63,328 nucleotides of DNA, taken from positions 1 to 63,328 of the forward strand of contig MNUO01000005.1 in assembly GCA_001871015.1 (NCBI GenBank), given 5' to 3'. The DNA comes from Candidatus Desantisbacteria bacterium CG1_02_38_46 (GTDB lineage Bacteria; Desantisbacteria; UBA1551; UBA1559). Positions 1-7,793 of this stretch are shown here, piece after piece; the stretch's first letter is position 1, and every line of letters begins with the position of its first letter. Made by a program: the position numbers and the translations under genes. Below the pieces are notes generated by a model, which saw only the letters and a program-made list of their open reading frames with translations, did not search any database and was not told the DNA's origin.

Positions 1-2
1 CC

Positions 3-572
3 CAGAAACTTCTCCAGATAATTGCAAGCGAGACCAGGCATTTAGATGAGTATATCACTCGTTTTTTGACCTACGCACGCGTAGAAACAGGAAATTTTGT
101 CAATTGTAACCTCAATAAGATTTTAGATGAAACGCTCTCTATGCTTAGCGGACCCATATCTAAGAGGGTAAAGATAACAAAAGTTGTTCCTCCTGATCTT
201 TTTATAAATGTGGACCCTGCACAGACGAAACAGGTTTTTATGAACTTGCTCCTCAATGGAATTCAAGCGATGTCTGATGGAGGAGAGTTGAGGATATCCG
301 CTCGAATTGTTAAAGTTGATAACCCAAACCCTCGCCAGAACAAGATTGAAGAAATAGTTATTGAGTTTACTGACAGTGGTTTGGGTATTTCTTCAGATAA
401 TATACCCAAAATTTTTGAGCCATTTTATACCACTAAAGAAGATGGAACCGGATTAGGGTTAGCAATTATCAAGCGTATCGTGGAAGGCCATAAAGGAAGG
501 ATTGAGGTTCGCAGTGAATTAGGGAAGGGTAGTTCTTTTACCATTTTCCTTCCTCAAGAAAAGCGGAGTTAA
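3..572 (+). CDS. Sensor histidine kinase, C-terminal part (cut by window start)
   Basis: The frame is open from the first bases, so the start lies outside the window. The first visible residues (ETRHLDEYITRFLTYAR) look like the second helix of a HisKA dimerisation domain; the phosphorylated His is upstream and not seen. The ATPase domain is complete: an N box (FMNLLLNGIQAM), a G1 box (DSGLGI), and an F/G2 region (FEPFYTTKEDGTGLGL). It should phosphorylate the response regulator whose ATG follows the stop codon by 2 bases. The NtrB-like spacing of these boxes fits a soluble-type kinase partner of a sigma-54 activator. The signal sensed cannot be told, because the input domain is missing. Confidence 0.93.
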   Translation, partial: QKLLQIIASETRHLDEYITRFLTYARVETGNFVNCNLNKILDETLSMLSGPISKRVKITKVVPPDLFINVDPAQTKQVFMNLLLNGIQAMSDGGELRISARIVKVDNPNPRQNKIEEIVIEFTDSGLGISSDNIPKIFEPFYTTKEDGTGLGLAIIKRIVEGHKGRIEVRSELGKGSSFTIFLPQEKRS

Positions 573-574
573 AA

Positions 575-1978
575 ATGAAGGGAAGCATTCTTATAATGGA
601 TGACGATGAAGGTATTCGAAATTCCCTTTCAGTAATGTTAGAGAAGGAGGGATATCAGGTTTTTGTTTCAGAAAACGGAAAGAAAGGCGTAGAAGTCGTT
701 GCAAAGGAAGGGGTGGATGTGGCCATTGCTGATTTGAATATGCCTGAGATGGACGGGTTGGAATCTATGAGGGAAATATTAAAGATAAAACCCGATACCA
801 TTGTAATAATCCTTACGATTCAACCAACTATCAAAACCGCTGTTCAGGCTATGAAAAAAGGGGCATATGATTATATAGCAAAAGATGCCAACCGTTTCAA
901 TTTTGAAGAAATGTCACTTATAATAGAGAGGGGGTTGAAAGAGAGAAGGATTCAGGACGAAAACATTTACTTGCGCGAGGAACTCAAGAAAAAATCCGAT
1001 TTCTTCAATATTGTTGGAAATAGCTCTGAAATAAAGGGTGTATTGAGTTCTGTGAAAAAGATGGCTAATACTGATTCAATGGTTCTCATTCAGGGAGAGA
1101 GTGGAACAGGAAAGGAACTTTTTGCACAGGCAATTCATTACAGCGGAAAAAGGGCTGAATTTCCATTTGTTACTATCAATTGCAGTGCTCTTCCGGAAAC
1201 GCTATTGGAGAGCGAGTTATTCGGACATGAGAAGGGCGCTTACACGGGTGCAACGGAAACGAAAAAGGGACTTTTTGAAGTAGCTGACAGGGGAACAATT
1301 TTCCTGGATGAAATCGGGGAGACACCCTTATCTATACAGGTGAAAATTTTAAGAGTTCTGGAAGAAAAGGAATTCAGAAGAGTGGGTGGTACCAGGGACA
1401 TAAAGGTGGATGTTAGAGTAGTTGTTGCAACCAATAAGGATTTACAAGGTCTTATGAAGGAAAGAAAATTCAGGGAGGATCTTTACTATCGTCTGAATGT
1501 CATTCCAATTTATTTGTGTCCATTACGGGAAAAAAAGGAAGATATACCGTTGCTGATCAGGTATTTTATAGAGAAGTATAACAAAATTTTACATAAGAGG
1601 ATTAAGGGAATAGAGGATGAAGCTGTTCGATTGCTCTCGGAATATCATTGGCCAGGGAATGTCAGAGAGCTGGGAAATCTGATTGAACGGGTTATTGCAT
1701 TAGCTGACGAGGAGAAAGAGATAATTGCCATGACGGATCTGCCTTCTGAGATCCGCAAAGGGGACGCTTCTATTTTGGACAATCAAGAACTTGCCACAGC
1801 CCGAGGAGATATGGATTTCAAAGTGCTTGTGAACGAGTTTGAAAAAAAGATTATCAATGAAACGATGGCAAAGGTCAAAAAGAAAAAAGAGGCGGCTAAA
1901 TTATTAAATTTGAATCCTCGCATCCTGCGTTACCTTATTAAAAAACATGGTCTTGAAAATGAAAGTCCACCTTGCTAA
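575..1978 (+). CDS. NtrC-family sigma-54-dependent response regulator
   Basis: This is a 467-residue protein with three domains. The receiver domain (about 1-120) has an acidic pocket DDD at 9-11, phospho-acceptor D53 (ADLNMPEMDG), T81 and K103. The AAA+ domain (about 145-380) has Walker A GESGTGKE at 174-181 and the sigma-54 contact loop GAYTGA at 221-226, where most relatives have GAFTGA. A Fis-type helix-turn-helix closes the protein (AAKLLNLNPRILRYLIKKHG). It activates transcription by sigma-54 RNA polymerase after phosphorylation by the kinase encoded just upstream. I found no convincing -24/-12 promoter in the window, so its targets are unknown. Confidence 0.96.
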   Translation: MKGSILIMDDDEGIRNSLSVMLEKEGYQVFVSENGKKGVEVVAKEGVDVAIADLNMPEMDGLESMREILKIKPDTIVIILTIQPTIKTAVQAMKKGAYDYIAKDANRFNFEEMSLIIERGLKERRIQDENIYLREELKKKSDFFNIVGNSSEIKGVLSSVKKMANTDSMVLIQGESGTGKELFAQAIHYSGKRAEFPFVTINCSALPETLLESELFGHEKGAYTGATETKKGLFEVADRGTIFLDEIGETPLSIQVKILRVLEEKEFRRVGGTRDIKVDVRVVVATNKDLQGLMKERKFREDLYYRLNVIPIYLCPLREKKEDIPLLIRYFIEKYNKILHKRIKGIEDEAVRLLSEYHWPGNVRELGNLIERVIALADEEKEIIAMTDLPSEIRKGDASILDNQELATARGDMDFKVLVNEFEKKIINETMAKVKKKKEAAKLLNLNPRILRYLIKKHGLENESPPC

Positions 1979-2540
1979 TTGGTTTACAGCATCCCGTATA
2001 TTTTTATCCTTCCCAATTTTTTTCCTTTTAATCAGCGGTATCCCCCATTACAGAACCTTTTCCGCAATCCTTTTCTGTTTGGCTGGATTGACAGATTACC
2101 TCGATGGAAAGATAGCACGAATACAGGGAGGGGGTACTCCATTCGGAAAGTTCTTTGACCCTCTTGCAGATAAGGTATTGGTGATTCTGGTTTTGACAGG
2201 ACTAATAATTCTTGAGGAAGTCCAGTTGTGGATGGTTCTTTTAATAGCGATAAGGGAGCTCTTAGTGACACTTTTAAGGGTGGGCAATGTTGAGAAATTT
2301 TCACCGACAATTCTTGCTAAATCAAAGACTGCATTTCAAATGTTTGGAATTGCCATTATATTATTTATACCTTGCCTCGCCTCGATGTTACATCAGGGCG
2401 GGCCTCTTTTGAAATTAGAGACTCAGCATAACCTTACTTATTTAATAATGATGATTATCTTGTTGGTTACAATTATTTCTGGCGTTCAATATGTGTTTGT
2501 GCAAATAGAACCACAGAAACAAGGAAAGAGGCACAATTGA
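1959..2540 (+). CDS. pgsA: CDP-diacylglycerol-glycerol-3-phosphate 3-phosphatidyltransferase
   Basis: This enzyme makes phosphatidylglycerol phosphate, the committed step to phosphatidylglycerol and cardiolipin, in the inner membrane. The CDP-alcohol phosphotransferase signature is complete near residues 45-70: DG-xx-AR-x8-G-xxx-D-xxx-D. About five hydrophobic segments follow the family pattern. I prefer the ATG at 1959 (MKVHLANWFTASR), which matches family N-termini; an in-frame ATG at 1947 adds four residues. The gene overlaps the response-regulator gene by 20 bases, so they are probably translated from one message. Length (193 residues) is normal. Confidence 0.92.
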   Translation: MKVHLANWFTASRIFLSFPIFFLLISGIPHYRTFSAILFCLAGLTDYLDGKIARIQGGGTPFGKFFDPLADKVLVILVLTGLIILEEVQLWMVLLIAIRELLVTLLRVGNVEKFSPTILAKSKTAFQMFGIAIILFIPCLASMLHQGGPLLKLETQHNLTYLIMMIILLVTIISGVQYVFVQIEPQKQGKRHN

Positions 2541-3007
2541 GAAAGAAAAAATATTATTTTGATACAAGTATATTCAACTTTATGTTTGCCGATGATGCTC
2601 AGGATAAAAAAGAAATCACAGAAAGACTTTTTGAAATTTTACCAGACCAAGCTGAAGGAATTTTTATCTCCGAGGAAGTTACAAGAGAAATAGGTAGGGC
2701 ATCCCAACCAAGGAAATCCCAGATGGAGGATTTAGTGCGCAAAACTTCCCCTCAAATATTAGAGACTAACTTAGAGGTAGAAACATTGGCTGACAGATAC
2801 ATAAGAGAGGGGATAATACCTGAAAAATATCGTGGGGATGCCATCCATATTGCAACGGCAGTAATAAACGAAATAGATGTAATTGTAAGTTGGAATTTTC
2901 AGCATATTGTTAAACTAAAAACAAGGACAGAAGTGAATGGAGTAAGCAAATTATTGGACTATTCTGAAATAGAAATCTGTTCACCTCAGGAGGTGATTGA
3001 GCCATGA
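2537..3007 (+). CDS. PIN-domain protein, probable toxin ribonuclease
   Basis: The 156-residue protein starts with the PIN strand and first acidic residue (YYFDTSIFNFMFADD), has an acidic helix (SEEVTREI) and the later acidic motif GDAIHIATA, then VIVSWNFQHI. This is the pattern of VapC-like PIN nucleases, which cut RNA with a metal held by three or four Asp/Glu. It overlaps pgsA by 4 bases, and its own stop overlaps the ATG of a 59-residue protein (ATGA junction). Toxin first and small partner second is the reverse of the common VapBC order. Function as a toxin is inferred from fold and context. Confidence 0.8.
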   Translation: MRKKKYYFDTSIFNFMFADDAQDKKEITERLFEILPDQAEGIFISEEVTREIGRASQPRKSQMEDLVRKTSPQILETNLEVETLADRYIREGIIPEKYRGDAIHIATAVINEIDVIVSWNFQHIVKLKTRTEVNGVSKLLDYSEIEICSPQEVIEP

Positions 3008-3183
3008 AAGAGCCAAAAGCAATGAGAGAGATTCATGAAATAATGGAAAAGATTTATGAAGAAGAGAAATACCTGACTCCTGAAGAGAGGGTCAAAAGAA
3101 TCCACGAAGAGTCTGGGAAATTCCTTAAGGAAGCAGGTTTAAAGTTAAAACGCCACGAAAAGAAGATTCTGCAGAAGGTATAG
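3004..3183 (+). CDS. Small charged protein, possible antitoxin partner of the PIN protein
   Basis: This 59-residue frame begins with the ATG that overlaps the PIN gene stop (ATGA) and ends at 3183. The product is lysine- and glutamate-rich and looks almost wholly helical (MREIHEIMEKIYEEEKY, then TPEERVKRIHEESGKFLKEA). I see no helix-turn-helix or ribbon-helix-helix signature. Translational coupling and small size argue for an antitoxin of the upstream nuclease. The frame has no internal stops, and the preceding sequence (cacctcaggaggtga) gives a strong Shine-Dalgarno. No family was recognised. Confidence 0.72.
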   Translation: MKEPKAMREIHEIMEKIYEEEKYLTPEERVKRIHEESGKFLKEAGLKLKRHEKKILQKV

Positions 3184-3204
3184 ATTACAACATCAAAGGC
3201 AAAA

Positions 3205-3414
3205 ATGAGGATAACTTACGATTCAGAAGTAGATGTTTTATATATTCACTTCATAGAGGCCACAGTAACAACAAAGCACGTTACTGAGGGTGTTGCAGTT
3301 GACTATGACTCAGAAGGACGTATTGCAGGCGTCGAAATACTTGATGCAGTAAAGAAATTTGGCGATGACAAAGATGTATTCAGAAAAGTGACCCTTGAGG
3401 ATGTAGCATTGTAA
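3205..3414 (+). CDS. DUF2283 family protein
   Basis: The 69-residue protein has the DUF2283 pattern: MRITYDSEVDVLYIHF, a central VAVDYDSEGRIAGVEILDA, and a short tail. Members are small beta-rich proteins of unknown biochemical role that often lie beside toxin-antitoxin genes. That fits its place 21 bases after the small protein downstream of the PIN gene. A second DUF2283-like gene occurs at 45475. No catalytic residues are evident. Confidence 0.85.
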   Translation: MRITYDSEVDVLYIHFIEATVTTKHVTEGVAVDYDSEGRIAGVEILDAVKKFGDDKDVFRKVTLEDVAL

Positions 3415-3434
3415 ACGCGATGATGAAAATAAAA

Positions 3435-3450
3435 GGTGTCAGGTCTTGAA
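3435..3450. repeat. R3 repeat fragment (ggtgtcaggtcttgaa)
   Basis: This is the left end of the R3 palindrome family, which recurs at 24330, 30794, 36915, 40189 and 43217. It lies between the DUF2283 gene and cinA, in the 63-base gap that also holds the cinA ribosome site (aaggaaggt). No matching right arm is present here. Confidence 0.7.
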
Positions 3451-3477
3451 TTGTGAATTGTTTTAAATAAGGAAGGT

Positions 3478-4713
3478 ATGAAAGCAGCGCTTATAGTAAT
3501 TGGGAATGAGATTTTAATCGGAGATACTGTTGATACAAATGCTGCATATCTCGGAAAGAAGTTAAGTCATATCGGAGTAGAGGTTGTATTTAAATCGACT
3601 GTTCCTGATAAAGTTGAAGATATAAAGGAATCGTTTAAAACAGCATTGAACCGGGCAAAGATTGTAATAATAGTTGGAGGGTTAGGTCCTACAAGGGATG
3701 ATGTAACCAGGGAAGCAGTTTCGGATTTATTGAAAAAGAAACTCAAGTTTCACCGTAGATTGTTCAGGAATATTGAATCTTTTTTTCAAAAAAGAGGAGT
3801 TGAAATTCCATCAATCAGTATTAAACAGGCATTTTTACCTGCAGGAGCAAAAGAATTAAAAAATACTGTTGGAACAGCACCTGGTTTTTTGCTCAAATAC
3901 AGAAACAAATTGATTATTGTATTGCCAGGTCCTCCAAGAGAAATGAAACCAATGTTTGAAAAAATAATCCCCACATTAGAAGAAAAATTAAGAAATTCAC
4001 CTATTGTTATTCGCAAGATTTTAAGGACTTATGGAATTGGCGAGTCATCTATAGAAGAAGGGTTAAACGATATAAAAAATACGAGGGAATTTGAAATTGG
4101 ATTTCAGGCACACCCTGGGTATGTTGATATAAAATTGTGTGCAAGAGCAAGAAATAAAAATTTAGCAAATAAAATTATAAGTAAATTTGAGTCCAAAATT
4201 TTTAAAAGATTTAAAAATTATATTTTTAGTAGAAAAGATGAAAATCTTGAGGAAATTGTTGGAAATTATTTGAGGAAAAAAGGACAAACATTGTCAATTG
4301 CTGAATCCTGCAGCGGAGGATTAATTTCAAATTTGATTACAAATATACCGGGAGCATCCGATTATTTTAAATGTAGCGTGATAAGTTATAGTAATGAAAT
4401 GAAGAGGAAAATTCTCAATGTGCCTGCAAAATTTTTGAAGAAATATGGAGCGGTAAGCAGTTCTGTAGCTGGGAGGATGGCTGAAGAAATAAGAACTTTG
4501 ACAAATACGGACATAGGACTTGGTATAACCGGTATTGCAGGCCCTTCAGGAGGGACAAAGAATAAACCTGTAGGTTTGGTTTACATCGCACTATCAACGC
4601 ATAAGGGAACAACTGTTGAAAAATTCAATTTTTATGGTGAAAGGACACAGATAAAGGAAAAAGTCGCTCTCACCGCCTTCTCCTTATTATTAAAATATTT
4701 TTTGAGTAGGTAG
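3478..4713 (+). CDS. cinA: CinA-family protein (nicotinamide-nucleotide amidase)
   Basis: A 411-residue protein with the normal two-domain layout. The N-terminal MoaB/MoCF-like domain (about 1-170) shows VIGNEILIGDTVDTNAAYL and VGGLGPTRDDVTREA. The C-terminal amidase domain (about 250-411) shows AESCSGGLISNLITNIPGAS near residue 275 and GIAGPSGGT near 352. The amidase recycles NMN to NaMN, and the N-terminal domain in some members hydrolyses ADP-ribose. The ATG follows AAGGAAGG by a few bases. It is probably its own transcription unit; an R3 fragment lies just upstream. Confidence 0.95.
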   Translation: MKAALIVIGNEILIGDTVDTNAAYLGKKLSHIGVEVVFKSTVPDKVEDIKESFKTALNRAKIVIIVGGLGPTRDDVTREAVSDLLKKKLKFHRRLFRNIESFFQKRGVEIPSISIKQAFLPAGAKELKNTVGTAPGFLLKYRNKLIIVLPGPPREMKPMFEKIIPTLEEKLRNSPIVIRKILRTYGIGESSIEEGLNDIKNTREFEIGFQAHPGYVDIKLCARARNKNLANKIISKFESKIFKRFKNYIFSRKDENLEEIVGNYLRKKGQTLSIAESCSGGLISNLITNIPGASDYFKCSVISYSNEMKRKILNVPAKFLKKYGAVSSSVAGRMAEEIRTLTNTDIGLGITGIAGPSGGTKNKPVGLVYIALSTHKGTTVEKFNFYGERTQIKEKVALTAFSLLLKYFLSR

Positions 4714-4765
4714 TAATTTGTAAGTAAGTATTAAACAAAATACAAAAGAAGGTTTAGAAAAAAAC

Positions 4766-4793
4766 TTAACTTTAATTCAAATATCAATATAAT
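4766..4793 (+). promoter_or_regulatory. Probable sigma-70 promoter
   Basis: A perfect -10 (TATAAT, 4788-4793) lies 16 bases after a weak -35 (TTAACT, 4766-4771). It would start transcripts just before the operator-like repeats at 4793-4821 and the fused helix-turn-helix remnant. The spacing is normal for a housekeeping promoter. Confidence 0.5.
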
Positions 4794-4821
4794 GAACATA
4801 GGTTCAATATTCTGAACATAG
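4793..4821. promoter_or_regulatory. Operator-like inverted and direct repeats (TGAACATAG / GTTCA)
   Basis: TGAACATAG occurs at 4793 and again at 4813, with GTTCA at 4802 between them. This gives two overlapping palindromes: TGAAC-ATAG-GTTCA and GTTCA-ATATTC-TGAAC. The arrangement lies between the -10 box and the start codon at 4832, as expected for an autoregulated repressor gene. The reading frame that follows is only the first part of a winged-helix protein, so the site may be a relic or may still be used by a regulator elsewhere. Confidence 0.5.
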
Positions 4822-4831
4822 AGAGAAAATT

Positions 4832-4924
4832 ATGGATGAAGTGTTAATTGTTACAAATACTCAAAAGGTTTTAGACTTTCTAGTCCAAAATCCTGGAAAA
4901 CAATTCTTAGCAAAAGAAATTCAA
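4832..4924 (+). pseudogene. Remnant of a winged-helix regulator, fused in frame to the next gene
   Basis: The 31 codons from the ATG at 4832 read as the start of a winged-helix domain (TNTQKVLDFLVQNPGKQFLA followed by KEIQ). The helix-turn-helix recognition part is missing. The frame runs without a stop into a complete signal peptide beginning at Met 4925. The simplest reading is a deletion that removed the rest of the regulator and joined its first codons to the envelope gene. An N-terminal extension of 31 polar residues before a signal peptide would be odd in a working precursor. Confidence 0.55.
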
Positions 4925-5701
4925 ATGATTAAAAAGCTAATTTTTATTTTAATTTCAGTTGTGGTTTTTTCTACTTCAGCGTTCGCAGCAGAAACATTTC
5001 GTCTTAAAGACGGGACAATAATATCAGGAAACATTATTAGTGTAACCGAAGATACTATAACAATAAAAACCAAGGAGGACATGGTAGATATTAATCGTAG
5101 CGATATATTAATATTATCTAAAGAATTTGAGAATCTTCTAAATGTCGCTGGGAATATAGACAAATGGTCAGATGTATGGGAACGAATTGATGCTGTAAGA
5201 AAAATATCTGAATTAGGCGATACGACTGTTATCCCCTACCTTATAAAAATTCAAACTCAAATACCTATGCTAAGAGATGAAATTATTGTAGCAATAGAAA
5301 AAATTTCGTCCCGTTACAAAGTAAGTACTCCTAAAATTGAAAAAGAAGTTTTGCTACGCCGAGTAACTATAATTGAAACCGAGCCTATTAAAGCTATAAA
5401 TAACATTCTTCTTTTTAAAATGGAAAGGCGGGACCCCGCGATTGCCTGTTTATTATCTATGGCTACATTTGGTGGCGGGCAGATTTATAATTATCAACCG
5501 CACAAAGCGGTTATTGCATATTTAATAAGTGGTGTTAGTCTCTTAGCAACGTTTTCCAATAATCAATTTGGAATTCTTTTAGGTGCAATAGGTCTTTTTG
5601 GAACAGGGGTGTGGAGCGCTTTTGATTCCTATAATTCTGCTGTAGACATAAATGAAGAATTAGAATATAAATATAAAATAGGGGTAAAATTTAGGTATTA
5701 A
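4925..5701 (+). CDS. Secreted or membrane protein of unknown function with HEAT-like part
   Basis: I take the ATG at 4925, which opens a clear signal peptide (MIKKLIFILISVVVFSTSAFA, cut before AET); the frame itself extends back to 4832. The mature protein begins with a small beta-rich segment (RLKDGTIISGNIISVTEDTI) like those that sense or scaffold in envelope proteins. A helical stretch (about 75-125 of 258) resembles a HEAT-like repeat (VWERIDAVRKISELGDTTVI). The C-terminal third has two hydrophobic segments starting at about residue 168, around GGGQIYNYQPHKAVIAYLIS, like TM2/DUF5683-type membrane anchors. It is 32 bases from the next gene. Function is unknown. Confidence 0.7.
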   Translation: MIKKLIFILISVVVFSTSAFAAETFRLKDGTIISGNIISVTEDTITIKTKEDMVDINRSDILILSKEFENLLNVAGNIDKWSDVWERIDAVRKISELGDTTVIPYLIKIQTQIPMLRDEIIVAIEKISSRYKVSTPKIEKEVLLRRVTIIETEPIKAINNILLFKMERRDPAIACLLSMATFGGGQIYNYQPHKAVIAYLISGVSLLATFSNNQFGILLGAIGLFGTGVWSAFDSYNSAVDINEELEYKYKIGVKFRY

Positions 5702-5733
5702 AGATGTTATTTATAATTTTTGAAAGGAGAAAT

Positions 5734-7170
5734 GTGAGGATGGTCAATTTTAAAAAATTAACAATCTTCTTGATAATCTGTTCATTACTTTTCCTGGGAA
5801 GTTCTTGCAAGATGAAAAGTAAAAAAGAGTGGACAACACCTCAAAGGATAACACCGCCAACTCCGGTAATTGACCTTCAGAGTGCTTTTGTACAGGTATC
5901 TGAAAATATAAAACCAGCGGTAGTAAATATTTCAGCGACAAGAATTGAAAAGAGTAGAGCACTTTCTTTCAAATTTCGTTCACCTTTCAGCGGAGACCCA
6001 CTTGAAGAATTTTTTAAACATTTCTTTCCTCCGGAGTGGGAAACCAGAAAATCTCGCAGCGTTGGTTCTGGAGTAATCATTGATTCGCGAGGATATGTGC
6101 TTACAAATTATCATGTGATTGAGAGAGCAAAAGATGTTCAAGTTACAATAGGTGATGGCAGAGAGAGAAAGATATATAAGGGGGTGGTTGTTGGAACCGA
6201 TCCGCGCACCGACATTTCAGTTATTAAAATTGAAGGACAGAATAAATTTCCAGTTGCGCTGTTAGGTAATTCAGACAAGATAAAAGTTGGAGAATGGGCA
6301 ATTGCAATCGGAAGTCCTTTTGGATTAGAACACACGGTTACCGTAGGTGTAATAAGTGCAAAGCGACAGAATGTTTCGATTGAAAATCGGAATTATGAGG
6401 ATTTAATTCAGACCGATGCTTCAATAAATCCTGGAAATAGCGGTGGTCCACTGATAAACATATATGGAGAAGTCATGGGGATAAATGTAGCAATTTTTAC
6501 TCCAACCGGCGGTTTTGTAGGAGTTGGTTTTGCAATTCCAATAAATAAAGCAAAAGAGGTTTTAGCCGACCTTATTAAACATGGAAAAGTGGTCAGGGGA
6601 TACCTCGGAATAAAAATTCAGGAAATAACGCAGGAACTTGCAAAATCATTCAATGTTCCTGAAAGTAAGAGAGGAGTACTTGTAAGCGATGTCCTCCCTG
6701 GTAGTCCAGGAGAAAAAGGGGGGTTAAAAAGAGGCGATGTTATTATTCAGTTCAATGAAAAGGATATTAAGGAACCGGCGGATTTACAGCGCGCTACAGG
6801 CAAAACACCTCCTGGTTTGACTGTCCACGTCAAAGTCATCCGTGCAAACAAAGAAATACTCCTTCGGATAAAGTTAGGGTCTGCTTCAGGCGGAGAAGAA
6901 TCCAGGGAATCACCCCAAGAAGCAAAGATCTCACGATTAGGCTTGATTCTTCAGAACCACAGTGAAGGGGTCCTTGTTGTGAAGGTTGAGGATGGTAGTA
7001 TTGCCCAGAATGCAGGGATAATGGAGGGAGATATAATTGTAGAGATAAATAAGCAGGCAGTCAGGAATGTTTCTGATTTTGAGAAAGCTGTGAGACTGTC
7101 AGGTAAAAATATACTCTTTTTTATAAAAAGAGGAAACGCAGCAGTTTATATCGCGGTCAGATTGGAATGA
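5734..7170 (+). CDS. DegP/HtrA-like periplasmic serine protease with two PDZ domains
   Basis: The protease degrades or refolds damaged envelope proteins. Counting from the GTG at 5734 (478 residues), the catalytic triad is H127 (TNYHVIERA), D160 (DPRTDISVIKI) and S236 (NPGNSGGPL). Two PDZ domains follow, starting near residues 280 and 385. The N-terminus is hydrophobic and ends LFLGSSC, so it may be a lipoprotein anchored at C25. I prefer GTG 5734 or ATG 5740, because AAAGGAGA at 5723 is spaced for them; an ATG at 5704 is also in frame. It follows the envelope gene above, so both may serve envelope quality control. Confidence 0.94.
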   Translation: MRMVNFKKLTIFLIICSLLFLGSSCKMKSKKEWTTPQRITPPTPVIDLQSAFVQVSENIKPAVVNISATRIEKSRALSFKFRSPFSGDPLEEFFKHFFPPEWETRKSRSVGSGVIIDSRGYVLTNYHVIERAKDVQVTIGDGRERKIYKGVVVGTDPRTDISVIKIEGQNKFPVALLGNSDKIKVGEWAIAIGSPFGLEHTVTVGVISAKRQNVSIENRNYEDLIQTDASINPGNSGGPLINIYGEVMGINVAIFTPTGGFVGVGFAIPINKAKEVLADLIKHGKVVRGYLGIKIQEITQELAKSFNVPESKRGVLVSDVLPGSPGEKGGLKRGDVIIQFNEKDIKEPADLQRATGKTPPGLTVHVKVIRANKEILLRIKLGSASGGEESRESPQEAKISRLGLILQNHSEGVLVVKVEDGSIAQNAGIMEGDIIVEINKQAVRNVSDFEKAVRLSGKNILFFIKRGNAAVYIAVRLE

Positions 7171-7189
7171 AAGAAGTTGCAGGTGAAAG

Positions 7190-7777
7190 GTGAAAAGAAA
7201 AAATTTTAAAAAAGAAATTAGAGAGAAATTGTTGAAAATGCGAAGAAGGCAATCTAAAGAGGAAAGAAAAAAGAAAAGTTTGGTAATATGGAAAAAATTG
7301 AAGGCACTACCGGAATTTATAGAAGCGAAGACAGTGATGTTCTACCTTTCTACTCCAGATGAAGTTGATACAGAGAGAATGGTCAAAGAATCCATTAAGA
7401 TTGGCAGGAGAATTGTAGTTCCTGTGTCTGAAGTCAAGGAGAAAAAAATGACATTGTCAATTCTGAAGGATTACGGTAGAGAATTGGGAATTGGAGCGTT
7501 TAACATTCCAGAACCAGAGAAGAAATACATAAGAAAAATTTCTTCTAAAGATATTGATTTAGTGATAATTCCTGGAGTTGGATTTGACGAAAAGTGCGGG
7601 CGACTTGGCTTTGGTAAAGGATTTTATGACCATTTTCTGAGGAATCTTCCAGTGGGTGTGCCACGTATAGCACTGGCTTATGATTTTCAAGTTATTGCAG
7701 TGCTGCCCCTGGAAGAACATGATGTTAAGGTTAGCAAGATTATTACGGAAAGACGAATAATCATCACGAAAGAATAG
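7190..7777 (+). CDS. 5-formyltetrahydrofolate cyclo-ligase
   Basis: The enzyme converts 5-formyl-THF to 5,10-methenyl-THF using ATP. The 195-residue protein has the family's basic N-terminus ([20 protein letters not shown]), a central [13 protein letters not shown], and the C-terminal signature [19 protein letters not shown]. It starts at a GTG preceded by aggtgaaagg. It is 19 bases after the protease gene and 16 before rny, so the three are probably one operon. It complements the one-carbon genes 33 kb away (fhs, fchA, folD). Confidence 0.93.
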   Translation: MKRKNFKKEIREKLLKMRRRQSKEERKKKSLVIWKKLKALPEFIEAKTVMFYLSTPDEVDTERMVKESIKIGRRIVVPVSEVKEKKMTLSILKDYGRELGIGAFNIPEPEKKYIRKISSKDIDLVIIPGVGFDEKCGRLGFGKGFYDHFLRNLPVGVPRIALAYDFQVIAVLPLEEHDVKVSKIITERRIIITKE

Positions 7778-7793
7778 AGGGAGGGCGATTAAT

